The notes under the pieces were generated by a model. The model was not told the origin of the DNA. It searched no databases and saw only the letters and a program-made list of their open reading frames with translations. A stretch of DNA of 64,000 bases from CAVSIS01 sp963814875 (lineage in GTDB: Bacteria > Acidobacteriota > Thermoanaerobaculia > Thermoanaerobaculales > Sulfomarinibacteraceae), in the NCBI GenBank assembly GCA_963814875.1, contig CAWFFJ010000041.1, positions 111,334-175,333 on the forward strand, written 5' to 3'. Below, piece by piece: positions 21,704 through 33,986 of this stretch. The first letter of the stretch is position 1. The number at the start of each line of letters is the position of its first letter. A program made the position numbers and the translations under genes.

Positions 21704-22918
21704 GTGTACCTGACCGGGCTGGTCCACCGCAACCGTCTCTTCGACGTGGCGAGCAGGTGGATGGCGGGCCGCGTCCTGCCGGCCGACGGGCGTGTCCTGA
21801 CCGAGATCTTCGTCTTCGAGCGCGCGATCACCGCTCCCACCGTTCGGGCGCTGGTGGTCGACCTTGCCAATGCGCTCGAGCCGGGACCGTTGCGGCTGGA
21901 GCGTGTCGTCACCAAGGACGCGGTGCGCGAAGCGATCCTGGCTGCGGTGGCCTCACCGAGCCGACGGGTCAGCGAGCTCATCGAGCGCTATCGGTCGTTC
22001 CCCGAGGAGTACTTCCCACGCACCCCGGTTTTCATGAGCCTGGTCCATGGCGGCGACGGGCGTCTGGTCGCCATGATCCGGCGCAAGCGCATCCGCCGTA
22101 TCGCCGAGAAGGCGTCGCGTCGGCTTGCCGACCAGCTTGCCGGGGTGATCGAGGACGCCGCGCGCGAGATCGCCGCCGCACGCGCCAGCCGCAGCGGCGT
22201 CCCGCTTGATGCGATGGTCTCGCCACTGGAGGTCATGGTCGAGGACTTCACCGAGGCCGAGCGCAGGGTCGCAACCCGGCTGCGGGCGATGTCGGTCCGC
22301 TTCGAGCGCGACGACCAGCGTCTCGACGACGTCATCGGCATCAAGATGATCGCCTCGCCGCCCGAGCTCGAACGCATCGAGCACGCGCTGTCTCGTCGCT
22401 CCGGTACTACGGTCATCCGCCGCGAGATTCACGACGGACGCTACAGCGGCATCCACCTGGAGGTCGAGCTCGAGCTGCCGCCGGTAGAGGCCGTGGTCGC
22501 GCGGATGCGGGGTATCGACTGGACCTTCGCGTCGGGGCGAGGGCTGTCTCCGTGGGACCTGGAGGGCGAGTTCTACGAGTACGTCGCGACCGGAAGCCGC
22601 ACCTTTTGCGTCGAGCTCATCCTCACCACCTTCGACTCCCTGATCGAGTCGGAGTTCGGGCGCTCGATCCACGAGGCGCGGATTCTCGAGCAGCGGGTCC
22701 GCTACTCGGGCCGCATCGCCCAGAACGCGTCGTACATCATCGAGTACATGCTCTGCCTCGCAATTTCGCCGACGATCCTGGTCGGCGAGCTACCGATCAA
22801 GATCACCGGCCGCTACCTGCGCGACACCCTCTCCCACGCGATCGCCGAGCTGCGCGGCGGCGAGGTGCTCGAGTGGGTTCTACCGCGCGAGGACGGCGGT
22901 AACCACATGCCGTTGTGA
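21704..22918 (+). CDS. Protein with weak RelA/SpoT-like nucleotidyltransferase resemblance
   Basis: I do not firmly recognise this 404-residue protein. The first half is alpha-helical. The second half has segments in the order seen in (p)ppGpp synthetase domains: DDVIGIKMIASPP (compare D-I-x-G-x-R), GRYSGIHLEVELEL (compare GYRSIH) and FCVELILTTFDSLIESEFG (compare the E-x-Q-I-R-T strand). Key residues differ, with YSGIH for YRSIH, so activity is uncertain. The GTG at 21704 follows CGGAG. The gene is divergent from the redox operon and convergent with the rhomboid-like gene. Confidence 0.4.
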   Translation: MYLTGLVHRNRLFDVASRWMAGRVLPADGRVLTEIFVFERAITAPTVRALVVDLANALEPGPLRLERVVTKDAVREAILAAVASPSRRVSELIERYRSFPEEYFPRTPVFMSLVHGGDGRLVAMIRRKRIRRIAEKASRRLADQLAGVIEDAAREIAAARASRSGVPLDAMVSPLEVMVEDFTEAERRVATRLRAMSVRFERDDQRLDDVIGIKMIASPPELERIEHALSRRSGTTVIRREIHDGRYSGIHLEVELELPPVEAVVARMRGIDWTFASGRGLSPWDLEGEFYEYVATGSRTFCVELILTTFDSLIESEFGRSIHEARILEQRVRYSGRIAQNASYIIEYMLCLAISPTILVGELPIKITGRYLRDTLSHAIAELRGGEVLEWVLPREDGGNHMPL

Positions 22919-22923
22919 GCGCC

Positions 22924-23061
22924 GCAAATACCACACAGGCACAGAGACACGCAGAGAAGCACAGAGAAGGCCGTACGCTTTCCCGATGAGCTGAAGCGCG
23001 CTCGCGCGGGAGCACGAGCGCCTCTCCAGATCAGCTGGGCGGGGCCTCTGCATCTGTGTGG
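22924..23061. repeat. Inverted-repeat element, ACCACA-type, between convergent genes
   Basis: ACCACACAGGCACAGAG at 22931-22947 pairs at 15 of 17 positions with CTCTGCATCTGTGTGGT near 23045-23061. The right end abuts the TGA stop codon of the rhomboid-like gene. It is related to the element at 32960-33188. Confidence 0.6.
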
Positions 23062-23062
23062 T

Positions 23063-23946
23063 TCAGTCCCCGTCTCCCTCTTCCGCGGACATCCGGATCC
23101 GGCGCGCGGCGCACTCCGGGTAGCCGGGGCAGGCGCGGCACACCGGATCGTCAATCCAGCCGAAGTCGGCCGGCGCGCACACTGTGATCGACGGATCGCG
23201 GGCACGGTCGAGCTCTTCGAGCAGCGGTTCGTCTGCAGCGGCAACCCCACCCGCCTCCCGGGCCCGTGCTGCAGCGGCGCGAACCTTCGGATCAAAGCCG
23301 CGGTTGCGGGACTCGACCGAGGCGTCGTGGGTCTTCGCCACCAGGTCCGCCTTGCGCTTCTTGAGCTCGAACACCACTTTCCGCTTCGACGGCAGCCGGC
23401 GTGTGGCGAGGAAGAACAGGTAGCCTGCGGACATGCCGACCAGATTGACGAGCCCCCCGAGCACACCGAACTGGAGGCTTTGGAAGGCCAGGAACGCCCC
23501 GCCAACGATCGCGAGGTACTTGACCTTGACCGGAAGGATGAAGAACAGCAGGAACTCCACGTCCGGGTACAGGGTCGCGTAGGTGAAAAGCAGGGACGCG
23601 GCGAGGAAAACGTCGCCGGCGAGCGGCACATCGACCAGCACCGCGGCGCCAGCCGCGCCAAGCACGGATATCGCCCAGAACACTAGGAAGCGCGGCGAGC
23701 CCCACTCGTCCTCGAGCGGACGCGCCATGATCCACAGCACCAGCATCGAGATGAAGAACGAGAGCATCCCGCCGTGCAGGAACTGGTACGTCACCAGGCT
23801 CCACGGGCGCGTCGCCACCTGACCCGGCACCAGTTCCAACGCCGACGCCGCTGCGGCTCGGCCCTCAGGAGAAGCGGCGGCAAGTAGAAACACCGCAAAG
23901 TGGACGAAGATGAGCCCTTCGGTCAGGTGCCAGTGCTCACGCCGCA

Positions 23947-23947
<1 letters not shown>
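23063..23947 (-). CDS. Rhomboid-fold membrane protein, probable pseudoprotease
   Basis: The 294-residue protein has about six membrane segments and rhomboid landmarks: TYQFLHGGMLSFFISML, RPLEDEWGSPRFL and FFILPVKVKYLAIV. The catalytic GxSG segment that should precede the last of these reads FLAASLLFTYATLYPD, with no GASG. The helix that should carry the catalytic His (FGVLGGLVNLVGMSAGY) has none. The cytoplasmic tail ends in VCRACPGYPEC, possibly a small metal site. It probably binds membrane proteins without cutting them. The ATG overlaps the mutL stop by one base. Confidence 0.75.
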
Positions 23948-25728
<1,781 letters not shown>

Positions 25729-25764
25729 CGGAACATCATAGCGGCGACCGCGCCGGAACGTGGA

Positions 25765-26085
25765 TCAGCGCATGGCGTCGACCTCGAAAACCGAGGTGTC
25801 GGGCTTGGAGTCGGGGGTCACGCGGCGGCTCGGATCCGCGAGGTCCTGCTTGATCAACAGATCCATGAGGAGGTCCCGCACACCAGAGCGCCCATGGCGC
25901 TTGAACGCGGCCCGGACCGCCTTCGGCTTGAGCACGATGCCGGTCATGTGCTTGAGGTACTGGCAGAAGACCCGAGCGCGAGAGAGGAAGCTGGCGAGCA
26001 GCAGCAGCAGCAGGACGACGATACCGGCCACCTCGAGGATCTGGACCACGTCATCCGGATTGAGCTCGAGCCCCGCAAACCCCAT
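25765..26085 (-). CDS. Small membrane protein of unknown function
   Basis: I do not recognise this 106-residue protein. It has one strong membrane segment (residues about 15-36, VVQILEVAGIVVLLLLLLAS), then a basic cytoplasmic region (KPKAVRAAFKRHGRSGVRD). The ATG at 26085 follows a GGGAGG ribosome-binding site. It sits between ftsK and mutL on the same strand, with short gaps, and so is likely co-transcribed with them. Confidence 0.6.
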   Translation of the reverse strand: MGFAGLELNPDDVVQILEVAGIVVLLLLLLASFLSRARVFCQYLKHMTGIVLKPKAVRAAFKRHGRSGVRDLLMDLLIKQDLADPSRRVTPDSKPDTSVFEVDAMR

Positions 26086-26109
26086 GACACCTCCCTCGAG
26101 CGTCTCCGC

Positions 26110-28515
26110 TCAGGCCTCCTGGTCGTCGCCATCGTCGAGATTCAGTGCCAGCGTGTCGTCCACCTCAGCGAAGTGGTCCGGGGGCACCAGCACCTCGCGT
26201 CCCTTGGACCCATTGAGAGCTCCGACGAGCCCTTCCCGCTCCATCATATCGAGAAGCCGCGCGGAGCGTGTGTAGCCGAGGTGCAGACGGCGCTGGATGT
26301 AGCTCGCCGAGGCCTTCCTGGTCTTGACCACGAGCCGCGCCGCGGGTTCGTACATCGGGTCGGTGAGGTTGTCGATCTCGTCCTCGTCGAGAGTGGTGCG
26401 CCGGCCGCCCTTGTCGCCGCCGAGCGCCGGGTGGGACAGCACGTCGCGCTGGTACTCGGGCTTGCCGAAACGCTTAATGTACCGGACGACCGTGGCGATC
26501 TCCTTCTCGGTCACCAGCGGTCCGTGCATGCGCTGCAGGTTGGACGTTCCCGGCGCGAGAAAGAGCATGTCTCCGCGCCCGAGCAGGTGCTCGGCGCCCA
26601 TGATGTCGAGGATTGTCCTCGAGTCGAACTTCGAGCGCACCTTGTACGCGATGCGACACGGGAAGTTGGCCTTGATGATGCCGGTCAGAATGTCGACCGA
26701 GGGCCGCTGAGTGGCGCAGACCAGGTGGATGCCGACCGCGCGCGCCTTCTGCGCGAGCCGGGTGATCGACTCCTCGACCGCCCGGGAGGAGGTCATCATG
26801 AGGTCGGCAAGCTCATCGATGATGACCACGATGTAGGGCAGCGGCTGCAGGTCGAGGGAACCGTTCTCGTCCTCGTTCCAACGCCGCTGGCCGACGGTCC
26901 GCCGCAGCTGGACCGGGTCCGCCACGAGCTGGTTGTACTGGGCGAGGTTGCGCACGCCCAACGCGGCCAGACGGCGGTAGCGCACCTCCATCTCCGACAC
27001 CGTCCACCCGAGGGCGTTGGCGGCCTTCTTCGGGTCGTTGATGATCGGTGTCAGCAGATGCGGGATGTCAGCGTAGACGCCGAGCTCGACCATCTTCGGG
27101 TCGACAAAGATGAACTTGACCTGATCGGGCCGCGCCTTGTACAGAATCGACATGATCATGGCGTTGATGCCGACCGACTTGCCGGCACCGGTGAAGCCGC
27201 CGATCAGGAGGTGGGGCATGCGCGACAGGTCGGCAACCGCGGGGTTGCCGTGGATGTCGACACCGAGGCTGATCGACAGCAGCGACGGCGAGCGCTGGAA
27301 CTCCGGCGACTCCATGATCTGGCGCAGCCGGATGACCTGCGGCTTGGGGTTGGGCACCTCGATGCCGACTGTGGCCCGTCCCAGGACCCGCTCGATCCGC
27401 ACTGACTCGGTCTTGAGCGCCAGCGCGAGGTCCTCGGCGAGATTCTGCACCGAGGAAATCTTGACACCCGAGTCGAGTCGGAACTCGTAGGTCGTGATGA
27501 CCGGGCCCGTGCGGATGTTGACGACCTCGCCTCGGACCCGGAACTCCTGGCACTTACTGTTGATCAGGTGCGAGATCTCGATCAGCGCGCTGGAGTCCCT
27601 CGCCTCGCCTTCCTCCGCCGGATCGAGAAACGACACCTTCGGCAAGTCGTAGGACGACAGGTCCTCGATGAAGTCGAACTCCTCCTGGACGACCGGTGCC
27701 ACCGTCGAGGGAACTGCCGTCTCCGCCTTCCGGTTTCGCCGTGCGGACGTCGACTTCGGCAGCGTCTCGACCGCTGGCTGCGCCGCCTCCGCTGCGCTCT
27801 TGCGCACGATCCGGAACCGGCCCTTGCCCTTGACTTCCTTGACCGTGACCGTCCCCGGAAACTCCTCGTCGCTGTCCAACCTCTCGAGCTGGCGCTGCAG
27901 CACGCGACGGCGACCGGCGGCATCATTGCGCTGGCGGCGGCGTGCGGAGCGACGTTCGGTCCGAGCCCCGAGCCATCGGCCGAGCCCTCCCACAAGCCGT
28001 TCCGCGACCGCTGCCGCCGACGCCCCCGAGGTCAGCAGCAGCCCCACAACGAGCACGAAGGCGAGGATGACCAGCCGGCCGGCTGGGCCGGCGAAGCCCA
28101 ACAGCAGCTCGTCGACGGCGCGGCCGACCATCCCACCGCCGGGCACAGTCCCGCCGCGAGCCACGACGTCGACTCGGACCATGTGGACCAGGGCCGGCAG
28201 CACGACCATGAGCAGGACCCACCCGAGCGCGAGCAGCCTCGGGTAGGCGAACGGCCGCCCGCGCAACATCCGCCAACCGACTGCCGCCGCCAGTACCGGC
28301 AGCAGCAGCGCAGGCAACCCGAGAAGCGCGAGGGCCGCTGCCGACACCGCGGCGCCCAGCCATCCCGCGAGGTTGGCCGGCGTCTCCCGGGCGCTGGACA
28401 GGTGGAGCGGGCTCGGATCGAGCGGGCTGTGGCTGCCGAGCGCCACGGCGAGCAGTACGGCGCCGAGCAGGAGGCCGACCGCCAGCGCCTCACGCAGCAC
28501 GCGCTCGCGGGTCAC
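26110..28515 (-). CDS. ftsK: DNA translocase FtsK/SpoIIIE
   Basis: FtsK pumps chromosomal DNA through the closing septum. The 801-residue protein has four N-terminal membrane segments (about residues 10-175), a short basic linker, the alpha/beta motor with Walker A GFTGAGKSVGINAM and Walker B IVVIIDELADLMM, and a C-terminal winged-helix gamma domain (ASASYIQRRLHLGYTRSARL) that reads polar DNA motifs. The GTG start overlaps the uppP stop codon by 4 bp. Confidence 0.95.
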   Translation of the reverse strand: MTRERVLREALAVGLLLGAVLLAVALGSHSPLDPSPLHLSSARETPANLAGWLGAAVSAAALALLGLPALLLPVLAAAVGWRMLRGRPFAYPRLLALGWVLLMVVLPALVHMVRVDVVARGGTVPGGGMVGRAVDELLLGFAGPAGRLVILAFVLVVGLLLTSGASAAAVAERLVGGLGRWLGARTERRSARRRQRNDAAGRRRVLQRQLERLDSDEEFPGTVTVKEVKGKGRFRIVRKSAAEAAQPAVETLPKSTSARRNRKAETAVPSTVAPVVQEEFDFIEDLSSYDLPKVSFLDPAEEGEARDSSALIEISHLINSKCQEFRVRGEVVNIRTGPVITTYEFRLDSGVKISSVQNLAEDLALALKTESVRIERVLGRATVGIEVPNPKPQVIRLRQIMESPEFQRSPSLLSISLGVDIHGNPAVADLSRMPHLLIGGFTGAGKSVGINAMIMSILYKARPDQVKFIFVDPKMVELGVYADIPHLLTPIINDPKKAANALGWTVSEMEVRYRRLAALGVRNLAQYNQLVADPVQLRRTVGQRRWNEDENGSLDLQPLPYIVVIIDELADLMMTSSRAVEESITRLAQKARAVGIHLVCATQRPSVDILTGIIKANFPCRIAYKVRSKFDSRTILDIMGAEHLLGRGDMLFLAPGTSNLQRMHGPLVTEKEIATVVRYIKRFGKPEYQRDVLSHPALGGDKGGRRTTLDEDEIDNLTDPMYEPAARLVVKTRKASASYIQRRLHLGYTRSARLLDMMEREGLVGALNGSKGREVLVPPDHFAEVDDTLALNLDDGDDQEA

Positions 28516-29303
28516 ACGAGCCCCCCCGCATGGAGCGCGAGCACCAGCAGGCCGAGCGGCAGGGTGTACCAGGCGAAGCGGTGGAAGCTGTGCGAGGTCA
28601 CGGTCCGGATCACCAAGCCCAGAGCGACATAGCCCGACACCGCCGCGATCACGGCGCCGGTGAGCGCTGCGAGCCAGAACCCAGGCTCAACGCCGGCGAG
28701 GGCACCCCGCTCGAGGACCACCGAGGCCGCCGCGGCCCCGAGCACCGCAGGGACCGAGAGCAGGAACGAGAAGCGCGCGGCCCAGCGGCGATCGAGGCCG
28801 ATCGCGAGGCCGGCGGCGATGGTCGAGCCCGAGCGCGACACACCGGGAAAAACGGTGAGCCCCTGAACCAGGCCGATGACCAGCGTCTCGCGCCAGCCCA
28901 TGCCGTGCTCGTCCATACGCCCGTCTCGCTCGGCACGGGCCGACCACACGACGACCGTGGTCACCAGGAGGCCGATGCCAACCCACAGGGCGCTGGTGAA
29001 GGCGTCCTCGGCGACGCGTCGCAGCGGAAAGGCGACCACGGCGGTGGCGATGGTCCCGCCGGCCAGGAGCACCGCCAGCCGACGTCCGGCGCGGGTGACC
29101 ACGAGCTCCACCAGGGCGCGACGCTCGAAGACGAGGATCGCGAGGGCGGTGCCGACGTGGAGCATCGCATCGAACACCACACCGGGCTGGCGGAATCCCG
29201 GGATCAGCATCTGTGCGAGAGCCAGGTGACCGGACGAGGACACCGGGAGAAACTCGGTCAACCCCTGGATCAGGCCGAGCATTGCTGCCTGCCACACGCC
29301 CAC
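28512..29303 (-). CDS. uppP: Undecaprenyl-diphosphatase UppP (BacA)
   Basis: This membrane phosphatase recycles undecaprenyl diphosphate for peptidoglycan synthesis. Family motifs are intact: GLIQGLTEFLPVSSSGHLAL near the N-terminus and VQGLTVFPGVSRSGSTI in the middle, with about eight membrane segments. I chose the GTG at 29303 (GVWQAAM...) because GAGGGGTGG lies just upstream. A GTG at 29348 would add 15 residues. It lies between rsmA and ftsK. Confidence 0.93.
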   Translation of the reverse strand: MGVWQAAMLGLIQGLTEFLPVSSSGHLALAQMLIPGFRQPGVVFDAMLHVGTALAILVFERRALVELVVTRAGRRLAVLLAGGTIATAVVAFPLRRVAEDAFTSALWVGIGLLVTTVVVWSARAERDGRMDEHGMGWRETLVIGLVQGLTVFPGVSRSGSTIAAGLAIGLDRRWAARFSFLLSVPAVLGAAAASVVLERGALAGVEPGFWLAALTGAVIAAVSGYVALGLVIRTVTSHSFHRFAWYTLPLGLLVLALHAGGLV

Positions 29304-29390
29304 GTTCCACCCCTCGTTCGGCGGCGCATCCGTCCGCCCTACCGACACCTGGCCACGGCCGAGGGCATGGTAGCACCGCGACCCGCCGCG

Positions 29391-30158
29391 TCAGCCGATC
29401 GCTCCGGCCAGCCGCACCCAGTCCGCAAGAGCGAGGGTGCCCGGCCGCGAGGTGGGGTCGATACCCGCCATCTCGAGCGCGGCGGCGCCCGCCCGTGGCG
29501 CGACCGCGTTGGCGACCATCTTGCGCGGCCTCGTCAGTGCGTGGGCGGCAAGCGAGAACGCCCGGGTGAGGAGCTCATCCGGGTGGGGCGACGGCCGCAG
29601 GGCGAGCACCACGACGCTCGAGGTCACCTTCGGCCGCGGCCGGAACGCACCCGACCCGACGTGAAACGCGATCCGAGCTTCGGCCCAGGCGGCCCGCTCG
29701 AGGGCGAGCAGCCCGTGACCGCTCCCCGCGGGCCTGGCGACGACGCGCTCGGCGACCTCGCGCTGCAGCATGACCACCACCCGCGTGACGAGATCGTGCC
29801 GGGGCAGCAGCCGGCGCAGGATCGCGGTGCCGACGGAGTAGGGCAGGTTGGCGGCGACCTGCCACGGCCTGCCGCCGTCGAAAAGCTCCTCGAGCGGCTC
29901 CGACAGCGCATCCCCGGGACGCAGCTCAAGGCCGCGATCGGCGAAGCGCGTTGAAAGGCCGGGCAGCAGAGCCTCGTCAAGCTCGAGCGCGCGGACGCGA
30001 TCGAAGCGGTCGAGGAGCTTCGCGGTGAGGGCGCCGCGACCAGGGCCGATCTCGAGCACCCGTCCGGGCGCATCGTCGAGCAGCCCCACGATGCGCTCGG
30101 CGACGCGGCTGTCGGCGAGGAAGTTCTGGCCGAGGCGACGGTGTCTCGGACGGCCCAT
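29391..30158 (-). CDS. rsmA: 16S rRNA dimethyladenosine transferase
   Basis: RsmA (KsgA) dimethylates two adjacent adenosines in the 3' hairpin of 16S rRNA during 30S assembly. The 255-residue protein has RLGQNFLADSRVAERIV at the start, SAM-binding EIGPGRGALTAKLL and catalytic NLPYSVGTAIL. It is downstream of trpA with a 56-bp gap, so probably on the same transcript as the trp operon. Confidence 0.95.
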   Translation of the reverse strand: MGRPRHRRLGQNFLADSRVAERIVGLLDDAPGRVLEIGPGRGALTAKLLDRFDRVRALELDEALLPGLSTRFADRGLELRPGDALSEPLEELFDGGRPWQVAANLPYSVGTAILRRLLPRHDLVTRVVVMLQREVAERVVARPAGSGHGLLALERAAWAEARIAFHVGSGAFRPRPKVTSSVVVLALRPSPHPDELLTRAFSLAAHALTRPRKMVANAVAPRAGAAALEMAGIDPTSRPGTLALADWVRLAGAIG

Positions 30159-30214
30159 GCCTCACTTCCCGGTCAACAGCCGGGCGGGGTGAGCGGCGCC
30201 GTCCAGAGCAAAGC

Positions 30215-31011
30215 TCACCTACGGCAGGCCTCGACGAGCGGGGTCACGAAGCGCTGGACGGCGTCGGCGAGGTCGCTGGAGTCGCCAACCGCCCCAATCC
30301 GCTCCACGATCGCGGACCCGACGACGACTCCGTCGGCGAGCCGCGCCACCTTCGCGACCTGGCCCGGCGTGGAGATCCCGAAGCCGACTGCGACCGGCAA
30401 CCGGGACGCCTTGCGTGCGGCCTTGGCGTGGCTCTCGAGCTCGAGGTCGAGATCGCGGCGGGCGCCGGTGACGCCGGTTCTCGCGACCAGGTAGAGGAAA
30501 CCTCGGCCGTGACGCGCGGCGGCCTTCATGCGTTTCACGGTCGAGGTCGGCGTCACCAGCATGATCGGGTCGAGACGCCAACGCTCGAGCGCGGGCGCGA
30601 ACCTGCCGAACTCCTCGACCGGCACGTCGGTGAAGAGCACGCCGTCGACACCCGAGGCGGCGGCGTCCTCGGCAAAGCGCTCGATTCCGTAGTGCACCAC
30701 CGGGTTGGCGTAGGTGAACAGCACCACCGGGAGGTCCTCGCCCGCGACGCGGATCGCGCGCACACACTCGAGGACGCCGGCTAGGGTGGTGCCGGCGGCG
30801 AGCGCGCGCTCCGCGGCCCGCTGATTCGTGGGGCCGTCCGCGATCGGATCGGAGAACGGCACGCCGAGCTCGAGGATGTCCGCGCCGCCCTTGCGCAGGG
30901 CGCGCGCGACCTCGACGGTACGCTCGAGGCTGGGATCGCCGGCGGTCACGTACGCCACGAAGGCGGCCCGCCGGCTTTTGCGGGCAGAGATGAAAGTGTC
31001 CGAAATCCGGC

Positions 31012-31015
<4 letters not shown>
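30215..31015 (-). CDS. trpA: Tryptophan synthase alpha chain
   Basis: TrpA splits indole-3-glycerol phosphate to indole and glyceraldehyde 3-phosphate and passes indole to TrpB. The 266-residue protein has FVAYVTAGDPSLERT, ELGVPFSDPIADGPTNQRA (catalytic Glu and Asp region) and VGFGISTPGQVAKV for phosphate binding. The ATG at 31015 overlaps the trpB stop by 4 bp. Confidence 0.97.
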
Positions 31016-32208
<1,193 letters not shown>

Positions 32209-32240
32209 GCTCCCTCCGAGAGCGGGGTCCGATTCTACCC

Positions 32241-32301
32241 TCACATTCCCCCACCGGTGGTGGGGGCCTGTGAATGTGAGCTCTTCAAGAGCTCACGACT
32301 C
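32241..32301. repeat. Two adjacent palindromes between trpF and trpB
   Basis: The first has outer arms CTCACATTC/GAATGTGAG and an inner stem CCCCCACC/GGTGGGGG (32241-32281). The second, GTGAGCTCTT-C-AAGAGCTCAC (about 32277-32297), is a perfect 10-bp palindrome that shares GTGAG with the first. The two could fold alternatively. They lie in the 112-bp gap between genes that in many trp operons are adjacent. Confidence 0.65.
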
Positions 32302-32320
32302 ACCCGTTTCGGGCCACCCG

Positions 32321-32920
32321 TCACGCGCCGCGCGCCGCCGCGACGAACGCCGACATCCTGACGGGATCCTTCACGCCCGGCGAGGCCTCGACCCCCGAGG
32401 CGACATCAACGAGCGCCGGGCGAAGACGGCGGATCACCGGGCCGACGGTCGCCGGCGTGAGCCCGCCCGCGACCCCGAACCCCACCCCGGCCGGCGGCGC
32501 ACCCCACGCGTCCCACTCCCCGGCCTCACCGGAGCCGGCGCCGGGGTCGACCAGCGGCAGGGACACCCGGGCGAGCGCGGCGACCCGCGCCCAGTCGACA
32601 CCCGCCGCGGACACCGGCACCCGACGAAGGGTCCGCGGCCCGAGCCGGTCGAGCCACGCATCGGGCTCGTCGCCGTGGAGCTGGGTCCGGTCGAGCCCGA
32701 GCAGGTCGCGCACCCCCTCGATCTCGGCGAGTGTGGAGCCCCGAAAAACCCCGACGCGCTCGGCGCCCGCGAGGTCGCGGATCCAGCCCGCGCGCGCGGG
32801 GTCGAGCGCCCGCGGCGTTCCGGGGACGAAAATGAACCCCACCAAGTCGGCGCCGGCGGCGATCGCCGCCTCGGCGTCCTCGCGCCGGGTCAGCCCGCAA
32901 ATCTTGACCAAGACCCTCAC
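32321..32920 (-). CDS. trpF: Phosphoribosylanthranilate isomerase
   Basis: TrpF performs the Amadori rearrangement in tryptophan synthesis. The 199-residue protein has VKICGLTRREDAEAA with the catalytic Cys, LVGFIFVPGTPR, and VDVASGVEASPGVKD with the catalytic Asp region near the end. It starts with GTG at 32920. Upstream frame continuation runs into the inverted-repeat element and is not coding. Confidence 0.93.
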   Translation of the reverse strand: MRVLVKICGLTRREDAEAAIAAGADLVGFIFVPGTPRALDPARAGWIRDLAGAERVGVFRGSTLAEIEGVRDLLGLDRTQLHGDEPDAWLDRLGPRTLRRVPVSAAGVDWARVAALARVSLPLVDPGAGSGEAGEWDAWGAPPAGVGFGVAGGLTPATVGPVIRRLRPALVDVASGVEASPGVKDPVRMSAFVAAARGA

Positions 32921-32959
32921 GAGCCGAGGATCCCTGGCGCCAGCGCGAAGTGCCCGTGA

Positions 32960-33188
32960 GTCAACCACAAAGGCACAAAGACACAAAGCCCCCACCCCCC
33001 CGCCATCTCTGGGTTTTGGAGTTGGAGGTGAAGCCACTGCACTTCGTGTCCGGGCCTTCTCCGACTTGACTGGTCTCGGCCGGACGACATCGAAAGCACC
33101 GCCAGAGACTGCCGGACGACGCCACTCTCGGGACAGGCGATCGGTCCGAAGCTCTCAGATCGTCTTTGTGTCTTCGCGTCTTCGTGGT
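32960..33188. repeat. Inverted-repeat element, ACCACA-type, between trpC and trpF
   Basis: AACCACAAAGGCACAAAGAC at about 32962 and GTCTTCGCGTCTTCGTGGTT near 33169-33190 are inverted arms. The complement of the latter reads AACCACGAAGACGCGAAGAC. The right arm touches the trpC stop codon. Similar AACCACAAAGGCACAAAG repeats occur in many unrelated bacterial genomes in my recollection. Confidence 0.7.
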
Positions 33189-33986
33189 TCATCGCGCGCT
33201 CACCAGGGCGCGGACGGCGGCTTCGGGGTCGGGCGCGCGGACCACATGCTCGCCGACCAGGAAGGCGTGCCAGCCGGCGGCGGCCAGGCGGGCGATGTCC
33301 TCCGGTCCGCGCACGCCGCTCTCGGCGACCCGGATACGGTCGTCGGGGATCGCCCGCGCGAGCTCGGCGACGCGCTCGAGGTCGATCCGGAAGCTCGCCA
33401 GGTCGCGCGCGTTGACCCCGATGATCTCGGTGCCGGAGGCGATCGCCGGCGCGGGATCCTCATCGACGAAGAGCTCGAGCAGAACGTCCAGTGCGAGGCG
33501 GCGCGCCAGCTCTAGCAGCCGAGCGAGGGTCGGCGGGTCGAGCAGGCGCTGGATCAGGAGCACGGCATCGGCGCCGAGCACGGCGGTTTCGTAAAGCTGA
33601 CGCTCGGTGACGATGAAGTCCTTGCGCAGCACCGGCAGCGGGACGGCCGCGCGGACCGGGCCGAGCCACGCCGGGTCGCCGGCGAAGAAGTCCGGCTCGG
33701 TGACTACCGAGATCGCCGCCGCCCCGCCCGCGGCATAGGCCCGCGCGAGCGCGACCGGGTCGAAGGGCTCGCGCAGCACCCCGGCTGAGGGCGAAACGTG
33801 CTTGCACTCGGCAATGATCGCCGGGCGGCGGGACCGTAGGGCCGCTGCGAGGCTGCGCCGCCCGTCGGCGAGACGCCGCGTCGCCGCCTCGGCCGCGCAC
33901 CGTTCGAGGTCGGGCGGGACCGGAACCCCGTCGAGGCGGGCGCGCACGGCGAACACAATCCGGTCGAGGATCGACTCAGCCTGCAT
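33189..33986 (-). CDS. trpC: Indole-3-glycerol-phosphate synthase
   Basis: TrpC closes the indole ring. The 265-residue protein has IIAECKHVSPSAG (catalytic Lys), VLRKDFIVTERQLYE and a VAESGVRGPEDIARL phosphate motif. The start codon ATG at 33986, with codons for Met-Gln-Ala, lies inside the terminal repeat of the element at 33980-34156, whose outward-facing GGTGAG looks like the ribosome-binding site. Confidence 0.96.
   Translation of the reverse strand: MQAESILDRIVFAVRARLDGVPVPPDLERCAAEAATRRLADGRRSLAAALRSRRPAIIAECKHVSPSAGVLREPFDPVALARAYAAGGAAAISVVTEPDFFAGDPAWLGPVRAAVPLPVLRKDFIVTERQLYETAVLGADAVLLIQRLLDPPTLARLLELARRLALDVLLELFVDEDPAPAIASGTEIIGVNARDLASFRIDLERVAELARAIPDDRIRVAESGVRGPEDIARLAAAGWHAFLVGEHVVRAPDPEAAVRALVSAR

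Noticed and set aside
33060..33192. Frame beginning MNHEDAKTQRRSES
   Set aside because: Typical spurious translation of the AACCAC-type repeat arm.
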